Below, one piece after another: positions 1-9,545 of a stretch of DNA of 64,000 nucleotides (the stretch's first letter is position 1; every line of letters starts with the position of its first letter). Origin of the DNA: Paludibacter sp. (lineage in GTDB: Bacteria; Bacteroidota; Bacteroidia; Bacteroidales; Paludibacteraceae); NCBI GenBank assembly GCA_024710005.1, contig JANJVQ010000024.1:62001-126000 (forward strand), read 5' to 3'. The position numbers and the translations under genes are program-made. The notes below the pieces were generated by a model. The model saw only the letters and a list, made by a program, of their open reading frames with translations, was not told where the DNA came from and ran no database searches.

Positions 1-39
1 TTTGATTTCGTACTTTTGCTTGACTTTTACTGATTTTAG

Positions 40-143
40 TAGACACTTTTAAATTGGTTGTACTAAATAAATAGACACTTCTGGAATAGTTGTACTGAAA
101 ATATAGACACATCTAAGTTTTTCAACTAAAATTATAGACACTT
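40..143. repeat. Four tandem TAGACAC repeats, possible IS21-type element end
   Basis: The heptamer TAGACAC occurs at 40, 72, 104 and about 135 (the last as TAGACACTT again), that is about every 32 bp, with GTTGTACT interleaved near 57 and 89. Spaced direct repeats of this kind are found at the ends of IS21-family elements, where the transposase binds. No istA/istB gene is visible because the window starts here, so the family assignment is inference. Confidence 0.45.
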
Positions 144-251
144 TCACTGTTTAAATTCTTTGTATGCTACTGATTTAACCGACATGAACATTCTTAAGCT
201 GCTGTTTGTTATGAAAAAACGTAAATTGATTATAAATTAAAACACAACGCA

Positions 252-905
252 ATGAGAAAAAGCAAATTCAACATTATTTATCTGCATTTTATGTTAGTTA
301 TGTTTGTAGCATGTTCAGAAGACGGATTAGTTGACGAAAATGGTGATGGTTCGGGTAGTGTAGCACATGAATATACCTTGACTACTAACAATACTTACCA
401 ATTTATTGTTGGTGAAGATACAGTAGCAGGAGATCTACGTATGCTAAATAGTTTAAACAATAACTTGTATTTATCGCTGGATTTAGGGTTTGGTAGTGGG
501 GGCATTATTTTACCCAAAAAGACTGGAAACTTCAAAAGTGGTTACAATTTTGGTCCGGCAAATGGTACAGAAGGTAACAATGCTTACCTGAATGTTTTCC
601 TGACTTATAAAGGTGAAAAGTATTATGCATATTCATCACATGCTTATGGTTATCGGGAACAGGATTTGATACCTGACAGTGAATGCCGGATAACAATAAA
701 AAAATTCGAAGGCGATTATAAAATTGTTGAAATCTGGAGTTTCTCCGGATATGGGCAGTACACGCTTTTCATGGGAGATGTAGAAGTGTTATTTGAAGGA
801 ACCTTTAAAACGAAAGATGGGTCAAAAAGTATAGACGTGAAAAAAGGTCAAATCAAAGCATTCGATGAGCCTAACGGAACAACCGTCAGGTACCCGGAAA
901 ATTAG
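252..905 (+). CDS. Hypothetical lipoprotein
   Basis: A 217-residue protein with a lipoprotein-type signal peptide: basic start, hydrophobic stretch to about residue 20 and a lipobox ending FVAC, so Cys21 is the probable lipidated residue. An Asp/Glu-rich linker follows the Cys, as in surface-exposed Bacteroidota lipoproteins. The rest is rich in aromatic, Gly and beta-prone residues with no catalytic motif that I recognise. It stands alone, with element-end-like repeats on both sides (40-143 and 1016-1059), and may be cargo or a relic of a rearranged region. Function unknown. Confidence 0.75.
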   Translation: MRKSKFNIIYLHFMLVMFVACSEDGLVDENGDGSGSVAHEYTLTTNNTYQFIVGEDTVAGDLRMLNSLNNNLYLSLDLGFGSGGIILPKKTGNFKSGYNFGPANGTEGNNAYLNVFLTYKGEKYYAYSSHAYGYREQDLIPDSECRITIKKFEGDYKIVEIWSFSGYGQYTLFMGDVEVLFEGTFKTKDGSKSIDVKKGQIKAFDEPNGTTVRYPEN

Positions 906-959
906 TAGGGGATAGCAATCTTAATATTTTTGTATTAAACTTTAAAATTAGCGTTAATC

Positions 960-992
960 AAACCTGACAGGTTTTTAAAACCTGTCAGGTTT
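960..992. repeat. Perfect 16-bp inverted repeat (hairpin)
   Basis: AAACCTGACAGGTTTT at 960-975 and its exact reverse complement at 977-992, separated by a single T. It would form a very stable hairpin just after the lipoprotein gene. It could terminate transcription in either direction or be a dispersed palindromic repeat; the sequence alone does not separate these. Confidence 0.7.
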
Positions 993-1015
993 GTCTGTTT
1001 ATAACAAATTCAAAT

Positions 1016-1059
1016 GAAAGTAAGGAGGACATCGACTGAAAGTGGGGAGGATATCGACT
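1016..1059. repeat. 22-bp tandem duplication
   Basis: Two adjacent 22-bp units, 1016-1037 and 1038-1059, both starting GAAAGT and ending ATCGACT, differing at three positions (core GGAGGACATCGACT versus GGAGGATATCGACT). They resemble the multiple terminal repeats of IS21-like elements, but no transposase gene accompanies them. The rest of 906-1246 holds only the hairpin at 960 and the promoter-like box at 1162. Confidence 0.45.
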
Positions 1060-1161
1060 GTAGGATGAAATAGCTCCCTGAGATTGAAAGAAAGAGTGGG
1101 TGAAGTGTGCAAATTGTAAAGGAAATCATGCAAAAGGTAAAAAGTTTTAACTAAAAATCTG

Positions 1162-1169
1162 TATATTTG
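1162..1169 (+). promoter_or_regulatory. Candidate -7 box for hsdRMS
   Basis: TATATTTG matches the Bacteroidota -7 consensus TAnnTTTG and lies 78 bp before the hsdR start codon. No clear -33 TTTG is seen at the expected spacing, so this is a candidate only. Confidence 0.4.
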
Positions 1170-1246
1170 TGCTTTTCAAAAAGATAGAGAAATATTACCC
1201 CGTTAACCGGATCTGTAATTCAACATAACAACTAATTACCAAGTCC

Positions 1247-4200
1247 ATGCACTTTAACGAAGATGCCCGTGTGAAGATACCCGCCTTGTTACATTTGGTG
1301 CGTTTGGGATATTCCTATATTCCCCGCGATGAACATGAAAATCGCAATGAAGACAATAATATATTTCCGGAAATTTTCAAAGCAAGTGTGGCCCGACTGA
1401 ATCCCGGGATCTCTGAAATTGAATTAGATAACCTTTACAGTGACCTCCATTTGAAGTTGGACTTTGATGATTTGGGAAGGGATTTCTATGAGACTTTGTC
1501 GGCTGGCACTGGATGGAAATTGTTCGATTTTCAGCATCCTGAGAAAAATAGCTATCATGTTACCACTGAACTAAGCTGTAAGAATGGCGATGAAGAATTC
1601 CGACCGGACATCACCCTGTTGATTAACGGGATGCCGCTGGTGTTTATCGAGGTGAAGAAACCCAACAATAAAGAAGGGATTCTGGCAGAGCGGAAGCGAA
1701 TGAACGAACGTTTTGCCAATAAGAGATTTAAACGCTTTGCCAATATCACACAGCTGATGATTTTTTCCAATAATATGGAATACGAAGATGGTGTGATAGA
1801 ACCTGTGCAGGGTGCATATTATGCTACATCGGCCTACTCTGATATACATTTCAATTATTTCAGAGAAGAAGAAAAACTGAATCTTACGGCTTTACTTGCT
1901 CCGGAAAATGAACAAACGGAAAATCTGATTCTGAAAGACAATAACATTGTCAGCATCAAGTATTCCGACGAGTTTAAAACCAATAAAGACTACAACAAAC
2001 CCACCAACCGGCTTATTACCTCACTACTCAGTAAAGAACGACTGGCTTTTATGCTGAAATATGCCATTGCTTATGTGGAAGAAGAGGAAAATAAAGTAAA
2101 AGTTTTACATAAGCATGTAATGCGTTATCCTCAGATATTTGCTACTAAGGCCATTGAACGAAAGCTGGAGGAAGGTCTGCGAAAGGGGATTATCTGGCAT
2201 ACGCAGGGTAGCGGAAAAACAGCGCTGGCATACTACAACGTACGGTTTCTGACGGATTATTTCCAGAAGAAAAATATTATACCCAAGTTTTATTTTATTG
2301 TTGACCGTATTGATTTGGCCGATCAGGCGACAACCGAATTTAGCAAACGCGGTTTGATAGTCAAGAAGGTAAGTTCCCGCACCGAATTTCTGCAGGATAT
2401 AAAAACGATTGCACCGATACACAACAACCACGGAAAGCCGGAAATATCGGTCATCAACATACAGAAGTTTACGGAAGAATCAGTAGTTCGCAACGATATT
2501 GATTATGACATAAAAGTACAACGCGTTTACTTTCTGGATGAGGCTCACCGAAGTTATAACCCGAAAGGCAACTACTTAGCCAATCTGGTAAATTCTGATA
2601 AAAGCGCCATTCAGATTGCGTTGACAGGTACGCCCTTGCTGCGCGATGTGGTCAAAGATTTTGATTCCAAAGCCTTGTTTGGTGACTATATCCACAAGTA
2701 TTATTACAATATGTCCATTGCCGACGGTTATACCCGCCGGTTGATTCGTGAAGCTATTGACACGAATTATAAAATGCAAATGGAGGACATTATCAAGCAG
2801 ATAATGGTTGTGAAAGGCGATATTTCGACCAGTGAGATATTTGCACATAAACAGTTTGCGTACCCCATGCTGGATTATATCCTGAACGATTTGCAGCAAT
2901 TCAGACATACTGAACGGGACAATTCGCTGGCAGGAATGGTGGTTTGCGACAGTTCGAAACAAGCCAAAGCGCTGTTTAACCGATTCGAGGAAATCTATGG
3001 TAAGCAGGAAGAGGAATTATACATGGTTGCTGAACCGGAGCCGGAATACGGCATTCCGAAAAAGAAACTCAGGGCTGCACTGATTCTGCACGATATAAAC
3101 GACAAGCAATACCGGAAAGACCGGATTGAGGAGTTTAAAGCCGGCAAGATTGACATTCTCTTTGTGTTTAATATGTTGCTGACAGGTTTTGATGCCAAGC
3201 GTTTGAAAAAACTCTATCTGGCACGTGTGGTGAACGACCATAACCTGTTGCAAACACTCACGCGTGTCAACCGCCCGTATAAAAAGTACATGTACGGTTA
3301 TGTGGTGGATTTTGCCGATATTACTTCGGCTTTCGAGAAAGCCAACTACAATTACCTGAAAGAATTGCAGGGCGAACTGGGCGACGAAATGGAAAGTTAC
3401 AGCAATCTGTTTAAAAGCGAAGAAGAAATTGCTACCGAAATTGAAGAAATAAAAGATACATTGTTCAGGTTTGATACGAAGAATGCAGAACTGTTCAGTT
3501 CACAGGTATCGGATATCAAAGACCGCAGGACAATGCTCGACCTGATAAAAGCGCTGCAAAATGCCAAAGAGCTGAAAAACCTGATTCGTTTTCAGGGCTT
3601 GGATGACCTGCTGAAACAGCTTGATTTCAATAAAATGGGTCAATTACTGTTGGCAGCACAGGCGCAGTTGGATAAACTGAATCTGATTGATGCCATTCAG
3701 AACGAAGCCGACATTACCAATCTGCTGAACGAAGCCTTGGAAGAAGTGATTTTTACTTTTACCAAGATTTCAGAAAAGGAACTGATTATTGCCGATGCCC
3801 TGCGCGACCAACTAAAACGCACCCGCGAAGCCATGCTGGATAACTTTGACACCAAAGACCCACAGTTTGTAACGCTGAAAGAAGAACTGGAAAGGCTGTT
3901 CAAAAAACGGAATTTAGACGAGATATCGCAGGAAGAAATGAGCGAGAATATCCATTTATTGCAGGATATTTACAACGAGGTAAGCCGCCTGAACCGCGAA
4001 AACAATCTGTTAAAGGCCAAGTATGAGCATGATGAAAAATATGTGCGGGTACATAAACGCCTGATGGAAAGTAAAAAGTTTAGCGAGACAGAGCGCAAAC
4101 TGCACGAAGCATTGATAGAAGTAAAACATATAACAGACGAACGATTATTGAGGGATAAAAATGTATTGAGAAACGAAGCGTATTTTAAAAACGAACTGAT

Positions 4201-4324
4201 GACCTATGTCATACAGCAATTTATTGACAAGAGCCGGATAGCGCTCGATGTAAAAACAACAGACCAAATCAATCACCTGATAGTGAATGAGTATTACAAC
4301 GATTACAGAGGAATAAGATTATGA
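1247..4324 (+). CDS. hsdR: Type I restriction enzyme R subunit (HsdR)
   Basis: The motor and nuclease subunit of a type I restriction-modification complex; with HsdM and HsdS it translocates DNA by ATP hydrolysis and cuts unmodified DNA. The 1025-residue protein has the N-terminal PD-(D/E)XK nuclease (Asp121, then Glu135-Val-Lys137 in the segment around FIEVKK), the helicase Walker A TQGSGKT at about 319-325, a DEAH box at about 431-434, motif III LTGTPL near 459 and a motif VI-like LTRVNRP further on. A long helical C-terminal region, presumably the HsdM/S docking part, follows. Length is normal for the family. It overlaps hsdM by 4 bp (ATGA), so the two are co-translated. All nuclease and helicase motifs look intact. 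Confidence 0.95.
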   Translation: MHFNEDARVKIPALLHLVRLGYSYIPRDEHENRNEDNNIFPEIFKASVARLNPGISEIELDNLYSDLHLKLDFDDLGRDFYETLSAGTGWKLFDFQHPEKNSYHVTTELSCKNGDEEFRPDITLLINGMPLVFIEVKKPNNKEGILAERKRMNERFANKRFKRFANITQLMIFSNNMEYEDGVIEPVQGAYYATSAYSDIHFNYFREEEKLNLTALLAPENEQTENLILKDNNIVSIKYSDEFKTNKDYNKPTNRLITSLLSKERLAFMLKYAIAYVEEEENKVKVLHKHVMRYPQIFATKAIERKLEEGLRKGIIWHTQGSGKTALAYYNVRFLTDYFQKKNIIPKFYFIVDRIDLADQATTEFSKRGLIVKKVSSRTEFLQDIKTIAPIHNNHGKPEISVINIQKFTEESVVRNDIDYDIKVQRVYFLDEAHRSYNPKGNYLANLVNSDKSAIQIALTGTPLLRDVVKDFDSKALFGDYIHKYYYNMSIADGYTRRLIREAIDTNYKMQMEDIIKQIMVVKGDISTSEIFAHKQFAYPMLDYILNDLQQFRHTERDNSLAGMVVCDSSKQAKALFNRFEEIYGKQEEELYMVAEPEPEYGIPKKKLRAALILHDINDKQYRKDRIEEFKAGKIDILFVFNMLLTGFDAKRLKKLYLARVVNDHNLLQTLTRVNRPYKKYMYGYVVDFADITSAFEKANYNYLKELQGELGDEMESYSNLFKSEEEIATEIEEIKDTLFRFDTKNAELFSSQVSDIKDRRTMLDLIKALQNAKELKNLIRFQGLDDLLKQLDFNKMGQLLLAAQAQLDKLNLIDAIQNEADITNLLNEALEEVIFTFTKISEKELIIADALRDQLKRTREAMLDNFDTKDPQFVTLKEELERLFKKRNLDEISQEEMSENIHLLQDIYNEVSRLNRENNLLKAKYEHDEKYVRVHKRLMESKKFSETERKLHEALIEVKHITDERLLRDKNVLRNEAYFKNELMTYVIQQFIDKSRIALDVKTTDQINHLIVNEYYNDYRGIRL

Positions 4325-5940
4325 CAGATATACTTTTTATAAATAAAACCAAAGAGCTCATCGACAACCTGAAAAGCGTATGTGCCAATTACGGGTTGGG
4401 AAATGACGGTAATGAATTTAAAATCATTACGCAGGTTTTTCTTTATAAATACATCAACGATAAATTCAGACACGAAGCCAAAAAGCACGAAAAGAAATTA
4501 AAGCAAGCCGATAATTTTCAGGAAGCGTTAGAAAGTCTTACAGATGAAGAATACGGATTTATGGTACGGCGTATTGGTAACAGTTCGCCCCGGTTGCAAC
4601 CTGAACAAACTATTGATTATTTGTTTGGGAAACTGAATGTCGACAATTTTGCCGCCGTTTATTTCGATCCTACCTTGCGCGCCATAAGCGAAGAAAACAG
4701 CGTGTTGTTCTCGATTAAATCTACTTCGGGCGCTAAAGACCTTATGTTCGATCAACTGAGCCAGTTTATATCCGACCCTTCGCAACGTGATGCTTTTTGC
4801 CGGGCGTTGGTGAGCAAATTAGTGGAATTCAGTTTTGAAGATATGTTTAAGCAGAAATACGATTTCTTTGCCACCATATTCGAATACCTGATTAAAGATT
4901 ATAACAGCGACAGTGGCGGAAAATATGCCGAGTACTACACCCCTCATGCTGTGGCACGTATTATGGCGGCTATTTTGGTAAACACCGAAGAGGAATTGCA
5001 CAATGTAAAATGTTACGACCCCAGCGCGGGTTCGGGTACACTGTTAATGAACCTGGCACATGCTATCGGGGAACAGAATTGCAGCATTTTTTCGGAAGAT
5101 ATCTCGCAAAAGTCATCGAATATGCTTCGGTTGAACCTGATATTGAATAACCTGTCGCAATCCATACCCAATGTAATTAAGGGAAATACCATACTGGAAT
5201 CGAAATATCTCAACGAGAAATTTCAGTATATCGTCTCCAATCCTCCCTTTAAATTAGATTTCTCGGAATACAGGGATACAGTAGAAAAAGACAAAGAGCG
5301 TTTCTTCGCGGGTGTACCCAAAGTACCCAACAAGGATAAGGACAAAATGTCGATTTACCTGCTCTTTATCCAACACATAATGTATTGCTTAGACGAGAAA
5401 AAAGGTAAAGCAGCCATAGTAGTACCCACCGGTTTTATCACAGCTCAGAGCGGAATAGAAAAGAAAATACGCGAAGCCATGATAAAACGCCATATTCTGC
5501 GCGGTGTGGTAGGTATGCCGAGCAATATCTTTGCCAGTACGGGTACCAATGTGAGTGTGTTGTTTTTAGACGCCAAAGCCGACAGCAAACAAGTGGTATT
5601 TGTAGATGCCTCCAAACTGGGCACTACCGTGAAAGATGGCAAAAACCAACGCACGTTATTATCGCCAACCGAAGAAGGACGGATTATTTCGGCAATGAAC
5701 AACAAACAAGCGGAAGAAGACTTCTCGGTAGTGGTATCGTACGACCAAATCAAAGAAAAAAACTACTCGTTTAGTGCCGGGCAATATTTCGAAGTGAAAA
5801 TAGAATATGTGGATATTACCGCTGAGGAGTTTGCGGCTAAAATGGAGGTGTTTAAAAGTAATTTAAATAGTCTTTTTGCGGAATCGAGAGCGTTGGAAAA
5901 GGAGATTCAGAAGCAGTTGGGAGGGTTGAAGTATGAGTAA
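4321..5940 (+). CDS. hsdM: Type I DNA methyltransferase M subunit (HsdM)
   Basis: Adenine N6-methyltransferase subunit of the type I system, acting together with HsdS. The 539-residue protein has an N-terminal helical HsdM_N region (about 1-130), SAM-binding motif I DPSAGSGT at 233-240 and catalytic motif IV NPPF at 307-310, the N-x-x-F form typical of N6-adenine enzymes. Start ATG overlaps the hsdR stop; its end overlaps the hsdS start by 8 bp, so the three genes form one translationally coupled operon. Length and motifs are normal, so modification activity is expected. Confidence 0.95.
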   Translation: MTDILFINKTKELIDNLKSVCANYGLGNDGNEFKIITQVFLYKYINDKFRHEAKKHEKKLKQADNFQEALESLTDEEYGFMVRRIGNSSPRLQPEQTIDYLFGKLNVDNFAAVYFDPTLRAISEENSVLFSIKSTSGAKDLMFDQLSQFISDPSQRDAFCRALVSKLVEFSFEDMFKQKYDFFATIFEYLIKDYNSDSGGKYAEYYTPHAVARIMAAILVNTEEELHNVKCYDPSAGSGTLLMNLAHAIGEQNCSIFSEDISQKSSNMLRLNLILNNLSQSIPNVIKGNTILESKYLNEKFQYIVSNPPFKLDFSEYRDTVEKDKERFFAGVPKVPNKDKDKMSIYLLFIQHIMYCLDEKKGKAAIVVPTGFITAQSGIEKKIREAMIKRHILRGVVGMPSNIFASTGTNVSVLFLDAKADSKQVVFVDASKLGTTVKDGKNQRTLLSPTEEGRIISAMNNKQAEEDFSVVVSYDQIKEKNYSFSAGQYFEVKIEYVDITAEEFAAKMEVFKSNLNSLFAESRALEKEIQKQLGGLKYE

Positions 5941-7249
5941 AGTTATCACAGATATTGCTACTGTAATTGATAGTTTACATTCAACGCCTGAATATTCTGA
6001 AGCAGGTTTTCCGATGGTAAGAGTTGTAGATGTAAATAACGAATTCATCAAGTTAGATAAATGCCTAAAGGTAGATGAAGTCACATTTAATAAACACAAT
6101 AAAAATCATATACCACAAAAAGGAGACATTATAATTACAAGAGTTGGATCTTTTGGTATGTTGGGTTATGTAGAAACTGATGAAAAATTCTGTTTAGGTC
6201 AAAATATAGCAATTATACACCCATATTCAAAAAGTAAATATCTATACTATTATCTTTCGTCTCCGTTCTTGAAGAAAAAATTATATAGTAAAATTGGAGG
6301 ATCTGCATATAAATGTATTGGATTGGATGATATTAGAAGGTTACCATATTATGATTCTGGTTTAGATACAGAAAATATTGGTAATATATTATTTAACTTA
6401 GACTACAAAATTGTCTTGAATAACCGCATCAATGCCGAATTAGAAGCGATGGCGAAGACGGTGTATGATTATTGGTTTGTGCAGTTTGATTTTCCCTTCG
6501 ACTTCGCTCAGGGTAAACCAAGTACCGAAGGGAAACCGTATAAGAGTAGCGGTGGTAAAATGGTTTGGAGTGAGGAGTTGAAGAGAAAGGTGCCGGAGGG
6601 GTGGAAAATAAAAAACTTAGAAAGTTTAGGAAACTTCAAAAATGGAGTTAATTATGACCCATCAAACCCAGGCGATGTTGCTTGTCCAATAATTAATGTA
6701 AGAAACATTAGTGCTAGCAGTTATTTCCTAAAAAATGAAGATTTAGATGTAGTCTATCTTAAGGCTTCCGATGTAAGAAAATATGCTGTTCACGAAGGAA
6801 GTATAATAATTGCAAGAAGTGGAATCCCAGGTGCCACCAGATTGATATCAGATATTGCTATAAACACTTTGTATTGTGGTTTTGCAATTCATTACGAATT
6901 AATAGATTTGAGTTTAAAAATACCCATTTTTTTCTTTTTAAAATCAATAGAGCAGCAGATTCAAAATGGTTCTGGAGGAACTATAATGAAAAATGTAAAC
7001 CAAGGAACCTTAAATGCACTTCAGATCGCATTACCAACTAATAATGAAACTATTACAGAATTTAATAAAATTATTGATCCAATATTTGGTAAAATAAACT
7101 TAATACAACAAGAAAACAAACAACTCTCGTCACTACGTGATTGGTTGTTGCCAATGCTGATGAATGGGCAGGTGAAGGTGGGTTTGGGTTATGAAGGAGA
7201 AGTGGAAAGTTTGATGGCGGCGGAGGCGGGGGAAAAGTATGGTAAATAA
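5933..7249 (+). CDS. hsdS: Type I specificity subunit (HsdS)
   Basis: DNA-recognition subunit that sets the target sequence for both methylation and cleavage. The 438-residue protein shows the usual two halves: TRD1 (about 1-150), conserved helical region 1 containing NRINAELEAMAKTVYDYW, TRD2 (about 220-375) and conserved region 2 with SLRDWLLPMLMNGQV. The TRDs are visibly more AT-rich than the conserved regions, a pattern expected if TRDs are exchanged between alleles. A REP-like hairpin (6494-6532) has been read into the linker after conserved region 1. Reading frame is intact, so the subunit should be functional. Confidence 0.93.
   Translation: MSKVITDIATVIDSLHSTPEYSEAGFPMVRVVDVNNEFIKLDKCLKVDEVTFNKHNKNHIPQKGDIIITRVGSFGMLGYVETDEKFCLGQNIAIIHPYSKSKYLYYYLSSPFLKKKLYSKIGGSAYKCIGLDDIRRLPYYDSGLDTENIGNILFNLDYKIVLNNRINAELEAMAKTVYDYWFVQFDFPFDFAQGKPSTEGKPYKSSGGKMVWSEELKRKVPEGWKIKNLESLGNFKNGVNYDPSNPGDVACPIINVRNISASSYFLKNEDLDVVYLKASDVRKYAVHEGSIIIARSGIPGATRLISDIAINTLYCGFAIHYELIDLSLKIPIFFFLKSIEQQIQNGSGGTIMKNVNQGTLNALQIALPTNNETITEFNKIIDPIFGKINLIQQENKQLSSLRDWLLPMLMNGQVKVGLGYEGEVESLMAAEAGEKYGK
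6494..6532. repeat. REP-like palindrome inside hsdS
   Basis: CCCTTCG at 6494-6500 and CGAAGGG at 6526-6532 flank a core starting ACTTCGCTCAGGG. Repeats with the TTCGACTTCGCTCAG core are dispersed mostly between genes in many bacteria. Here the 39-bp unit is an in-frame 13-codon stretch in the linker between the HsdS domains. Confidence 0.5.
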
Positions 7250-7271
7250 TTAAAGAAAATAATATCATTTC

Positions 7272-8192
7272 ATGAAACTATATTCGATTAACAATTCTAA
7301 ATTAAAGAGTTTAGCGATAGATTCCTTTAAACTGGAAAAGGAAATACAAACACTTGTCGAAAACAATCTTGAAGTTCTGTTTAACCTTCAATTCGTAAAA
7401 AGTGAATTCTCCATCAAGAACTTCAGAGTTGACACATTGGCATTCGATACAGAAAACAAGTCGTTTGTGGTTGTTGAATATAAAAAAGGATCAAATTTTT
7501 CAGTTATTGATCAGGGATATACGTATATGTCGTTGATGCTGAACAATAAAGCGGATTTCATTTTGGAGTATAACGAAAAGAATACTACTCAATTGAAAAA
7601 GGATGATGTTGACTGGTCGCAATCAAAAGTTGTTTTTATTTCAACACAATTTACTGAATTTCAAAAACATTCTGTCAATTTTAAAGACGTACCATTTGAA
7701 TTGTGGGAGATTAAGCGATACGAGAATAATCTGGTGGGTATGGTTCAACACAAGAGTAATTCAAATGAAAGTATCTCGATTGTGACAGATAGTCCCGAAA
7801 ATATTGTTTCAAAAGTATCGAAACAGGTAAAGGTATATGATGAAGAATATCATTTAAACTCATCAAAGAATAGACTTGCATGGGTTAATGAATTGTATTT
7901 TGTAATGAAAGAACGAATTTTGAGTTTAGGGGATGTTGAAGTGAAGTATACAGCACAATACGTCAGTTTCAGAACAAAATCGCCCTTTGTTGATTTAATT
8001 TTGTACAACAAAGGAGTTTATACTGTTATAAATATGAAAAGCGGCAGTCTTAACGACCCTGATAATAAGACAAATACCTACGATGGCAAAGGACACTGGG
8101 GTAATGGAGATTATTATGTGATAATTGATGATAAAACAGATATAGATTATGTGATGTTTCTCATTAAGCAATCTTATATCTACCATAGATAA
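7272..8192 (+). CDS. PD-(D/E)XK nuclease-like protein (DUF5655-type)
   Basis: A 306-residue protein. The first 120 residues contain VDTLAFD, then VVVEYKKG, which fit the D...(D/E)-X-K active site of restriction-endonuclease-like folds; the spacing resembles the NucS/DUF91 and DUF5655-associated group. The C-terminal 110 residues (from about RLAWVNELY) fit a DUF5655-type domain with VSFRTKSPFVDLILYNK. It starts 22 bp after hsdS on the same strand and is probably part of the same transcript or defense island. It may be an accessory nuclease; the domain call is from memory of the families and the substrate is unknown. Confidence 0.7.
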   Translation: MKLYSINNSKLKSLAIDSFKLEKEIQTLVENNLEVLFNLQFVKSEFSIKNFRVDTLAFDTENKSFVVVEYKKGSNFSVIDQGYTYMSLMLNNKADFILEYNEKNTTQLKKDDVDWSQSKVVFISTQFTEFQKHSVNFKDVPFELWEIKRYENNLVGMVQHKSNSNESISIVTDSPENIVSKVSKQVKVYDEEYHLNSSKNRLAWVNELYFVMKERILSLGDVEVKYTAQYVSFRTKSPFVDLILYNKGVYTVINMKSGSLNDPDNKTNTYDGKGHWGNGDYYVIIDDKTDIDYVMFLIKQSYIYHR

Positions 8193-8249
8193 ACGTTGTA
8201 AGTTCTTGTAATTTAGTTTGCTACAATAGCCCAATAAACTCATTTTTAT

Positions 8250-9374
8250 ATGCCAAAAACCACATTCACCAGAAAACAATTCTATGATCTTGTTTGGTCT
8301 GAATCGTTGGCAGCAATTTCAAGAAAATACAATATTTCCTATACTTGTCTGCGTGAAGTCTGTACAGAGATGGAAATTCCTATTCCGCCAAATGGATATT
8401 GGTCTAAATTAAAATTCGGGAAACCGGTTGAGGTATACAATTTCAATGAAACGTCAAATGGAAAACAAGAAATCTCATTATGGTTGAAAAGCGACGAGGA
8501 TAGTGAAGAGTATTACTTCACGGATGTCGCTCAAAAAATGAAGAATAAGTCAGAAATCTCAAAAAAAGTCAAATCTTTAGATTTCAAGGCAACAAATTTT
8601 ATATCAGACCCATTAGTTGTAAGAACCAGAGAATATCTTAGTCAAAAAAATGATTATCGAAATTGGATTTATGACTTAAGGAAGAATACGCTTGATATTT
8701 CTGTATCTATAGATATACTACCGAGGGCTCTCGAAGTTATGAGCAAATTTATTCACATGATGAAAGCTTGTGGATATGCTGTAGTTGTGAAAGACAATCA
8801 AACCTATGCTGTCATTAATAATGAAGAATTAGAAATATCACTACGAGAAAAGTCAACACGAATAACTGTAATCGGTCAATCTTGGAACCATACCGACTTA
8901 AAACCTAACGGCAAACTTGTTTTGAAATACCAAAAAAGTTATTATGGAAAAGAATGGGTCGACAACAGTGTTTTAATTGAAGATCGTTTATTAGATATAA
9001 TCAGTACTCTCGAATTAATTGCCCTTAAAAAGAAAAATGAAAGAGAAGAGCTTGAAAAGTATAGGGCAGAGCAAAGACGACTTGAAGCAATAATAAAAGA
9101 ATTACAAGCAAGAAAAGAGAATGAACTAAAAAACTTCAAAGATACATTTCTACTTGCTAATCGTTATCAGAAAGCCAATGATTTACGGAACTACATTCAT
9201 GTCTTTGAGCAAAATGCAATAAAAAATAATTCATTAACTGATGAAAAACAAAGCTGGATTGAATGGGCACGTAAAAAAGCTGATTGGTATGACCCATTTA
9301 TAAATGCAAAAGACGAATTATTGGAAGATGTTGATAAAGATAGTCTTACATTTAAAAGTCAAAATCGTTGGTAA
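8250..9374 (+). CDS. HTH/coiled-coil protein of unknown function
   Basis: A 374-residue protein with no signal peptide. Residues 1-60 look like a helix-turn-helix: VWSESLAAISRKYNIS then TCLREVC, followed by IPIPPNGYWSKLKFGKP, a PP-x-GYW-x-K motif seen in a family of uncharacterised bacterial proteins. The middle (about 110-240) is mixed alpha/beta and ends with an SYYGKEWVDN segment. Residues about 265-305 are highly charged and form a likely coiled coil rich in E, K and R. It follows the DUF5655-type gene by 57 bp. DNA binding is inferred from the HTH. I cannot assign a function; its place in a defense island suggests a defense or regulatory role. Confidence 0.7.
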   Translation: MPKTTFTRKQFYDLVWSESLAAISRKYNISYTCLREVCTEMEIPIPPNGYWSKLKFGKPVEVYNFNETSNGKQEISLWLKSDEDSEEYYFTDVAQKMKNKSEISKKVKSLDFKATNFISDPLVVRTREYLSQKNDYRNWIYDLRKNTLDISVSIDILPRALEVMSKFIHMMKACGYAVVVKDNQTYAVINNEELEISLREKSTRITVIGQSWNHTDLKPNGKLVLKYQKSYYGKEWVDNSVLIEDRLLDIISTLELIALKKKNEREELEKYRAEQRRLEAIIKELQARKENELKNFKDTFLLANRYQKANDLRNYIHVFEQNAIKNNSLTDEKQSWIEWARKKADWYDPFINAKDELLEDVDKDSLTFKSQNRW

Positions 9375-9545
9375 ATTTGAAATGAACAGTTACAAATTAG
9401 CATTTCATAAAATGTAATGTATCCCCCCCATTTTAACTAAAAGAAACGTTACCATTTGATAAAATGATTGAAAAGCTGAATTCAATTATTGTTCTTCAAG
9501 AATATTTTCATAGCTTTGGAAAAAATATTACCTTTGCGTCCGTTT

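Noticed and set aside
7071-7268. Minus-strand Pro-rich frame at the end of hsdS
   Set aside because: It comes from the G-rich GGCGGCGGAGGCGGGGG stretch of hsdS read backwards; no coding signal.
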